Below, one piece after another: positions 58,128 to 64,000 of a DNA stretch of 64,000 bases (the first letter of the stretch is position 1; each line of letters opens with the position of its first letter). This DNA is from Chionoecetes opilio (taxonomy: Eukaryota; Arthropoda; Malacostraca; Decapoda; Majidae). The notes under the pieces were generated by a model. It was not told where the DNA came from. It saw only the letters and a list, made by a program, of their open reading frames with translations, and did no database searches. The stretch covers positions 87,501-151,500 of the forward strand of contig JACEEZ010018529.1 in assembly GCA_016584305.1 (NCBI GenBank), read 5' to 3'. Made by a program: the position numbers and the translations under genes.

Positions 58128-58753
58128 CGTGCCTGTGTTGCTGTGTCGCCTGTGTTGCTGTGTCGCCTGTGTTGCTGTGTCGCCTGTGTTGCTGTGTCGC
58201 CTGTGTTGCTGTGTCGCCTGTGTTGCTGTGTCGCCTGTGCTGCTGTGTCGCCTGTGCTGCTGTGTCGCCTGTGTTGCTGTGTCGCTTGTGTTGCTGTGTC
58301 GCCTGTGTTGCTGTGTCGCCTGTGTTGCTGTGTCGCCTGTGTTGCTGTGTCGCCTGTGTTGCTGTGTCGCCTGTGTTGCTGTGTCGCCTGTGTTGCTGTG
58401 TCGCCTGTGTTGCTGTGTCGCCTGTGCTGCTGTGTCGCCTGTGTTGCTGTGTCGCCTGTGTTGCTGTGTCGCCTGTGTTGCTGTGTCGCCTGTGCTGCTG
58501 TGTCGCCTGTGCTGCTGTGTCGCCTGTGCTGCTGTGTCGCCTGTGTTGCTGTGTCGCCTGTGTTGCTGTGTCGCCTGTGTTGCTGTGTCGCCTGTGTTGC
58601 TGTGTCGCCTGTGTTGCTGTGTCGCCTGTGCTGCTGTGTCGCCTGTGCTGCTGTGTCGCCTGTGCTGCTGTGTCGCCTGTGCTGCTGTGTCGCCTGTGCT
58701 GCTGTGTCGCCTGTGCTGCTGTGTCGCCTGTGTTGCTGTGTCGCCTGTGTTGC
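58128..58753. repeat. 17-bp minisatellite, about 36 copies
   Basis: TGTGTCGCCTGTGTTGC, with a T/C variant (GTGCTGC) clustered in runs. All six frames are open over the array because neither unit nor variant contains a stop in any phase. Confidence 0.97.
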
Positions 58754-58759
58754 CACCAT

Positions 58760-59180
58760 GCATAAAAGGAAAGCTGCAGCTGGAAATTCAATGGATCAGT
58801 TTTTCATAACAAGGTGACACAAGTTAAAGTTGGGCCGAGTGCCAGACAGGGTCGTAACTCAACTTGGCAGGGCGTGTGCGGCTCCAGGAAATGAGAATAT
58901 GAATGAGGTGGAAATGAGCGCGTGGATCATTTCAAACTTCAAAAGCATGTGTACCATAATGAATTAACATACCTTTTATTATACTAACTTATGCGTATGA
59001 CTGACACTCCTTGAAGTATGTAGTTAGTGAAGATGAATACAATACTTCTGAGGTTGATAATACTGCACTTTTTTTTCGTCCACTATTTTGTATGTGGCAT
59101 TAGTGTCATGTGTTATTTTTTTTTTTTTTTTTTTTACATCACAAAAGACTGGCTAAGAGCAAAAAAAAAAGAGGTAACAA
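58760..59180. other. no gene supported
   Basis: A short frame starting at 58,759 (MHKRKAAAGNSMDQFFITR) ends after 19 codons; the rest is unannotated with poly-T at 59,116-59,136. Confidence 0.4.
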
Positions 59181-59184
59181 AGAG

Positions 59185-59452
59185 CGTGTTCAAGTGTATT
59201 CAAGTGTATTTAAGTGTATAAAAGTGTATTCAAGTGTATAAAAGTGTATTCAAGTGTATAAAAGTGTATTCAAGTGTATAAAAGTGTATTCAAGTGTATA
59301 AAAGTGTATTCAAGTGTATAAAAGTGTATTCAAGTGTATAAAAGTGTATTCAAGTGTATAAAAGTGTATTCAAGTGTATAAAAGTGTATTCAAGTGTATA
59401 AAAGTGTATTCAAGTGTATAAAAGTGTATTCAAGTGTATAAAAGTGTATTCA
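59185..59452. repeat. 20-bp minisatellite
   Basis: AAGTGTATTCAAGTGTATAA, about 13 near-perfect copies. Confidence 0.97.
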
Positions 59453-59601
59453 GCGATTTCTCTCCACGATGGCGGTCTATATCATGTCTCTTTCGCCTTA
59501 GAGTGTTTCCATTAGTCTCTGCTCTGCTTTATATCGAGCCGTAAACTTCTCTAATAACGTGGCAACAGTTTAGTGTTTTGTTTGGAAATGAATAAACGTT
59601 A

Positions 59602-59938
59602 AGAATATATAAGTCTTAGAATATATAGGTCCTAGAATATATAGGTCCTAGAATATATAGGTCTTAGAATATATAGGTCTTAGAATATATAGGTCTTAGA
59701 ATATATAGGTCCTAGAATATATAGGTCTTAGAATATATAGGTCCTAGAATATATAGGTCTTAGAATATATAGGTCCTAAAATATATAGGTCTTAGAATAT
59801 ATAGGTCTTAGAATATATAGGTCTTAGAATATATAGGTCTTAGAATATATAGGTCCTAGAATATATAGGTCGTAGAATATATAGGTCCTAGAATATATAG
59901 GTCCTAGAAATATAGGTCCTAGAATATATAGGTCTTAG
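59602..59938. repeat. 16-bp minisatellite
   Basis: AGAATATATAGGTCTT or AGAATATATAGGTCCT, about 21 copies. Confidence 0.97.
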
Positions 59939-60187
59939 CTCTGCCTGTCTCTATAACAGCCCGCCACGCTCCCAGCCAGCCGCCCCTCCAGGTCTACTCT
60001 TGGCGCGGTGAGCTGGGGGGAATATGGTCGTAAAATCCCGACTCTAATGTTATCGCTGATTGGATCGACACTTTTTATTTTTTGTTTGGAAATGAAAAAA
60101 AGTTGACCCGCTTTTATCTTGCCGAGGAGGAAATTAAGAACTTTTTCGAGGAGAATATTGAAAAGAATGTAGATGTGTATACTCTAT

Positions 60188-60500
60188 TTTTTTTAATGAT
60201 GTGAAAAATCCTGACCCCTTGCTGCTTACTGACTGATATTTGTTTATTTCTTTAACGAGGTGAAAAATCCTGACCCCTTGCTGCTTACTGACTGATATTT
60301 GTTTATTTCTTTAACGAGGTGAAAAATCCTGATCCCTTGCTGCTTACTGACTGATATTTGATGCCAGGAGAAGGGAATACTACGGTTCTTCTAAATTTCA
60401 GCTGTATTTTATCATAGTTAACCATATTATCAATAAACATAGGCATCATTTTAAGCATGAGAACTTAGGATAGAATGGAATTTTCGCCTCGTTAAAAAAA
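60188..60500. mobile_element. MITE family 2, copy 4, inverted, terminal segment triplicated
   Basis: Opposite orientation. The end segment TTTAACGAGGTGAAAAATCC through GACTGATATTTG occurs three times in tandem (about 60 bp each, starting about 60191, 60250 and 60310) before one copy of the remainder. Confidence 0.78.
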
Positions 60501-60659
60501 TAGACTATAGTATATATATGGATGGATAGATAGGCCAATAGATAAATGCATTAGAGAGCCAGTGGGTAGATAGATACAATTAATAGGTAGATAGACAGAC
60601 AACTCGACGGTTAGACAGGTAGATAGATATATATGGACAAAGATACAGGTAAAATTGGT

Positions 60660-61215
60660 AATAGAAACAGAGATGTTGGTTACCTAGAATGTGAAAGTTT
60701 TATTGTTGGTTACCTAGAATGTGAAAGTTTTAATGTTGGTTACCTAGAATGTGAAAGTTTTAATGTTGGTTACCTAGAATGTGAAAGTTTTAATGTTGGT
60801 TACCTAGAATGTGAAAGTTTTAATGTTGGTTACCTAGAATGTGAAAGTTTTAATGTTGGTTACCTAGAATGTGAAAGTTTTAATGTTGGTTACCTAGAAT
60901 ATGAAAGTTTTAATGTTGGTTACCTAGAATATGAAAGTATTAATGTTGGTTACCTAGAATATGAAAGTTTTAATGTTGGTTACCTAGAATATGAAAGTTT
61001 TAATGTTGGTTACCTAGAATATGAAAGTTTTATTGTTGGTTACCTAGAATATGAAAGTTTTAATGTTGGTTACCTAGAATATGAAAGTTTTAATGTTGGT
61101 TACCTAGAATGTGAAAGTATTAATGTTGGTTACCTAGAATATGAAAGTTTTAATGTTGGTTACCTAGAATATGAAAGTTTTAATGTTGGTTACCTAGAAT
61201 GTGAAAGTTTTAAAG
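60660..61215. repeat. 30-bp minisatellite, about 18 copies
   Basis: GTTGGTTACCTAGAATGTGA plus AAGTTTTAAT. Variants at two positions (GTG/ATG, TTT/TAT). Encodes a 10-residue repeat in one frame by arithmetic only. Confidence 0.97.
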
Positions 61216-61411
61216 CTTCTCCACCATCAGCAATGCAGGGATACAAATGTGGTTATATCCCGATTACGCAATAACTATCTATCTAAAACAGATATTTGAT
61301 TCCAATATAAAATGGAAAAAACACTCAAGTCTCCATCTGTTACGGCGTGGAAACAGCTACTTTCTTTTATGCTAGTGACTGCCTTTTATCATTACGAGCT
61401 TGGAGAGGACT

Positions 61412-61548
<137 letters not shown>

Positions 61549-61678
61549 TAAGAACACAGCGACACCGCCATCAGTGCTCGGTAACCAAACAAAGAATAAA
61601 TAATAAATGAATTAAAACTTAAACGATTTGTGTCCCCAACTAATAAAGCCACGCAATAAACTATCAGTGACAGTTATT

Positions 61679-61836
<158 letters not shown>

Positions 61837-61979
61837 TACGCGCCGTTCCGCCCGTAAACTCTACGCGATTGCTTTGCCAGATTTAACTTCCGCAAATTTC
61901 AAAATTGCAGTTTTCTTTACGATGACGCTGCTGATGGTTATGATGATGACTATGTAGATGATAATGATAGCATCACTGA

Positions 61980-61987
61980 TAATGAGA

Positions 61988-62078
<91 letters not shown>

Positions 62079-62090
62079 CGACGATGATGA
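61980..62090. repeat. (GAT)n microsatellite
   Basis: ATG/GAT trinucleotide, about 100 bp. Confidence 0.97.
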
Positions 62091-62094
62091 TTTG

Positions 62095-62780
62095 ATAAAG
62101 ACGATGATATGAATGGTGGTTATGGTACCGCTGATGATTGACATGACAATGGTGAACAATGATATTACTTAGTGGATTTTTTTTTCAAGAAAACACCATA
62201 CAATGACGTAAAATTAATACAGATAGCACACAATTGATAAAGCATAGTTATATCAGAAAGAATAATTGAATTTACGAAACGACCGACAAATATAATCTAT
62301 AGAGATTAAGTAAAACACGCACAAAGAAATTTTGTCAATAATTTTCAGATATAATCATCACAAAGTTCACTTCAAAATTGCCAATTTATTTTAGCGCATC
62401 TTTTCTCCTGTGTGTGAAAGGAGTAAGAAAATAAATCAGTGCCTTCAGGCGAGACCCCTCGAGGGTTTGGGAAAGTGAAAGCAGAAATGTACCCGAAGAT
62501 TTAGTCTCATTGCACGCCTGGTGGCAGCCTGACCCTGTGTTGTGGCTGATGGGTGTGTTTGCTGCAGGTGAAGCACGAGCAGAAGCACCAAGAAGGAGAA
62601 GAGGAAGACAAAAGCAAGGTTTATAAATATTCGAAGGTTTGCCTACAAATGTTGTATTGTCTTGCACTGTCTTATACTGGGAAGAAAAAAAATTGTGCTA
62701 GTTAAAATTTGAGTAACAAATTTTAAAAACTTGAATATCTGAGGCCTAGTCTGTAATTCAGCAAGGATGTAATAGTAAAT
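62095..62780. other. no gene supported
   Basis: AT-rich to about 62,400, then mixed. A CTGCAG-preceded GTGAAGCACGAGCAGAAGCA stretch at 62,567 could be an exon, but the evidence is weak. Confidence 0.4.
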
Positions 62781-62781
62781 T

Positions 62782-63051
62782 GTGTTTATGAAGGGCGGTC
62801 TTTTCCCCTGTCTCGTAAAAGCCCGAGCTTTGCGCCATCATGCCGCTGTAAGACAACGTCTTGCGAGTCAAGCCTCAAGAGTGGAGCCACAAGTCCCTCG
62901 GAGCAACAGTCCTGTGCCCGGCTCATACATTAAAGCTAATGTTCTCTTAAAGGCTGCACGAGCCTGCAGTAACTTAGTCCTGCGGCACGGCTCTCGGGAG
63001 TTTCCGCATGCTCGCGACGCCACGAAATATATACTGTGGCCGTGGGTGTAG
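62782..63051 (+). other. unrecognised open frame, 89 codons
   Basis: GC-balanced segment reading KARALRHHAAVRQRLASQAS, SNSPVPGSYIKANVLLKAAR and ending TKYILWPWV. No family recognised; no transcript signal is evident. Possibly part of a dispersed repeat. Confidence 0.18.
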
Positions 63052-63059
63052 CGAGCAGA

Positions 63060-63647
63060 TGAACGCCCCCAGCTGTCTGCAGGGAGCAGCCCACGCCAGG
63101 CGCTGCATAAACCTGAATATGTTAAACAAATGAAAACATCGTTGACCACAGCTAAAGACGGACCTAATTCCCCGAGGAAGTGTACAGGTAATTACCACAA
63201 ACGCTTCTTATTTTGGCCTGCTTGGCTCCAACTGATTAAGATTATGTTCAAGTAAAACAATATAAGAAAAAAGAAAGAAAAATAATGAAGTTTTACAACT
63301 GAAACTAAGGAAAGGATTGATTAGGGTGTGACGGGAGGCTGAAACAAAGGTGACCAAACGCACACACAAACACACACTATATAAGCAAACATGCACAACA
63401 GAAAAGAAACAACAGAGAAGGAAGCGAGAGCCTTATGTCAAGAAATAAGAAAGTAGGAGAGAGGAACACAGGATAAGAATAGGAATGGAAGGGAGAAAAT
63501 GAGAGAAAATATAGAAATAAGTGGATGAAACCTTAGCGCAGAAACTTACAAAACTAGATAAACGGTGAGACTGAACAAAAATAGAAGATATATTTTGGGG
63601 AACGACAAAACATATCAGAGAAAAAAAGACCTTAAAATATCATAGTG
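63060..63647. other. no gene seen
   Basis: Purine-rich intergenic sequence between the 62.8 kb open frame and the TTAA MITE at 63,652. Confidence 0.5.
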
Positions 63648-63651
63648 TTAA

Positions 63652-63857
63652 CCCCTTGAGGCCCAGAACGTAATTTTCATTGTAATTTGACCACCATCAG
63701 ATGATTTTTAATGAATATAAGCAATGTTTTTATAGATATGACCTGTTTAGTATCCATGTCCACTAGCGAATTTGGTTTATTTAGTTACTTTTCATAATTT
63801 TATGGCTCGACAACATACAATTTTTTATAGAAAAGGAAAGATCTGGGTGTGAAGGGG
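63652..63857. mobile_element. TTAA-flanked MITE family, copy 12
   Basis: TTAA at 63648-63651 and 63858-63861; CCCCTTGAGGCCCAGAACG start and GATCTGGGTGTGAAGGGG end. Confidence 0.85.
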
Positions 63858-64000
63858 TTAATAAAAGGAAGAGAAACACATTATCATATCAGGAAAGAAA
63901 AAGAAAGAACAATTTGAACAAGCCAAATTCATGAGACAAAGAGTGAGGGAATATAGGGGGGAAGGAAGCGCCGGAAGAGGGAAGGAGGAGGTAACTGGCG

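Noticed and set aside
58759..58818. Mini-ORF MHKRKAAAGNSMDQFFITR resembling a transposase N-terminus or PIP-like motif
   Set aside because: Stops after 19 codons and nothing similar follows; too little evidence.
60633..61274. 213-codon VGYLECESFN repeat protein
   Set aside because: 30-bp minisatellite. Variants change the encoded residues (Cys/Tyr, Phe/Ile) without synonymous bias, and there is no signal peptide or domain.
62567..62640. Plus-strand candidate exon after CTGCAG (VKHEQKHQEGEEEDKSK)
   Set aside because: Weak donor and no pyrimidine tract; charged low complexity can arise by chance.

Overview
This window is eukaryotic nuclear DNA, very probably from an arthropod and most likely a decapod crustacean. 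The evidence is split genes with GT/AG introns, dense microsatellites (GA, CA, CAA/CTA, CCT), degenerate TTAGG-type tracts, non-LTR retrotransposon tails and several families of small inverted-repeat transposons. The clade call is inference; no rRNA or mitochondrial marker is present. There is no operon, CRISPR array or prokaryotic feature.

Layout. From 1 to 17.3 kb is almost all repeat: a decayed retrotransposon RNase H fragment at the left edge, two weak coding-exon candidates (1722-2363 minus, 3080-3233 plus), long GA/CA/CTA arrays, a 1.7 kb CA-rich array (6.6-8.2 kb) and a 3.5 kb array of a 26-bp unit carrying TACGTA (13.8-17.3 kb). From 17,531 to 32,700 on the minus strand lies one complete gene, DUS3L (tRNA-dihydrouridine(47) synthase). 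I rebuilt it as 12 coding exons, all joined in phase, giving 682 residues. Its introns hold five minisatellites, repeated insertions of a roughly 200-bp TTAA-flanked inverted-repeat element, and retrotransposon 3' tails.

From 33.7 to 35.4 kb is a 5'-truncated non-LTR retrotransposon with an open reverse-transcriptase ORF. From 37.3 to 46.9 kb is a tandem segmental duplication of a roughly 2.5 kb unit. Each copy carries, on the minus strand, a predicted two-exon gene for a small cysteine-rich (CGD-repeat) protein. Each copy also received a different hAT-type transposon after the duplication: 3119 bp in the left copy and 1196 bp in the right. Each sister copy therefore preserves the empty site of the other's insertion. 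A fold-back inverted repeat sits at the junction between the copies.

At 48.1-52.5 kb, minus strand, are the last two exons of a Ly6/quiver-like three-finger protein with a hydrophobic GPI-signal-like tail; its 5' exons were not found. From 52.6 to 64 kb are microsatellites and minisatellites (51, 22, 17, 20, 16 and 30 bp units) with no convincing gene.

The genes do not form a functional pathway. DUS3L acts in tRNA modification, the Ly6-like protein would be a cell-surface protein, and the cysteine-rich pair has no known role. Most long open frames here are tandem repeats whose unit length keeps frames open, and I did not call them as genes. Splice models were derived by eye from consensus sites and phase agreement and need transcript confirmation.
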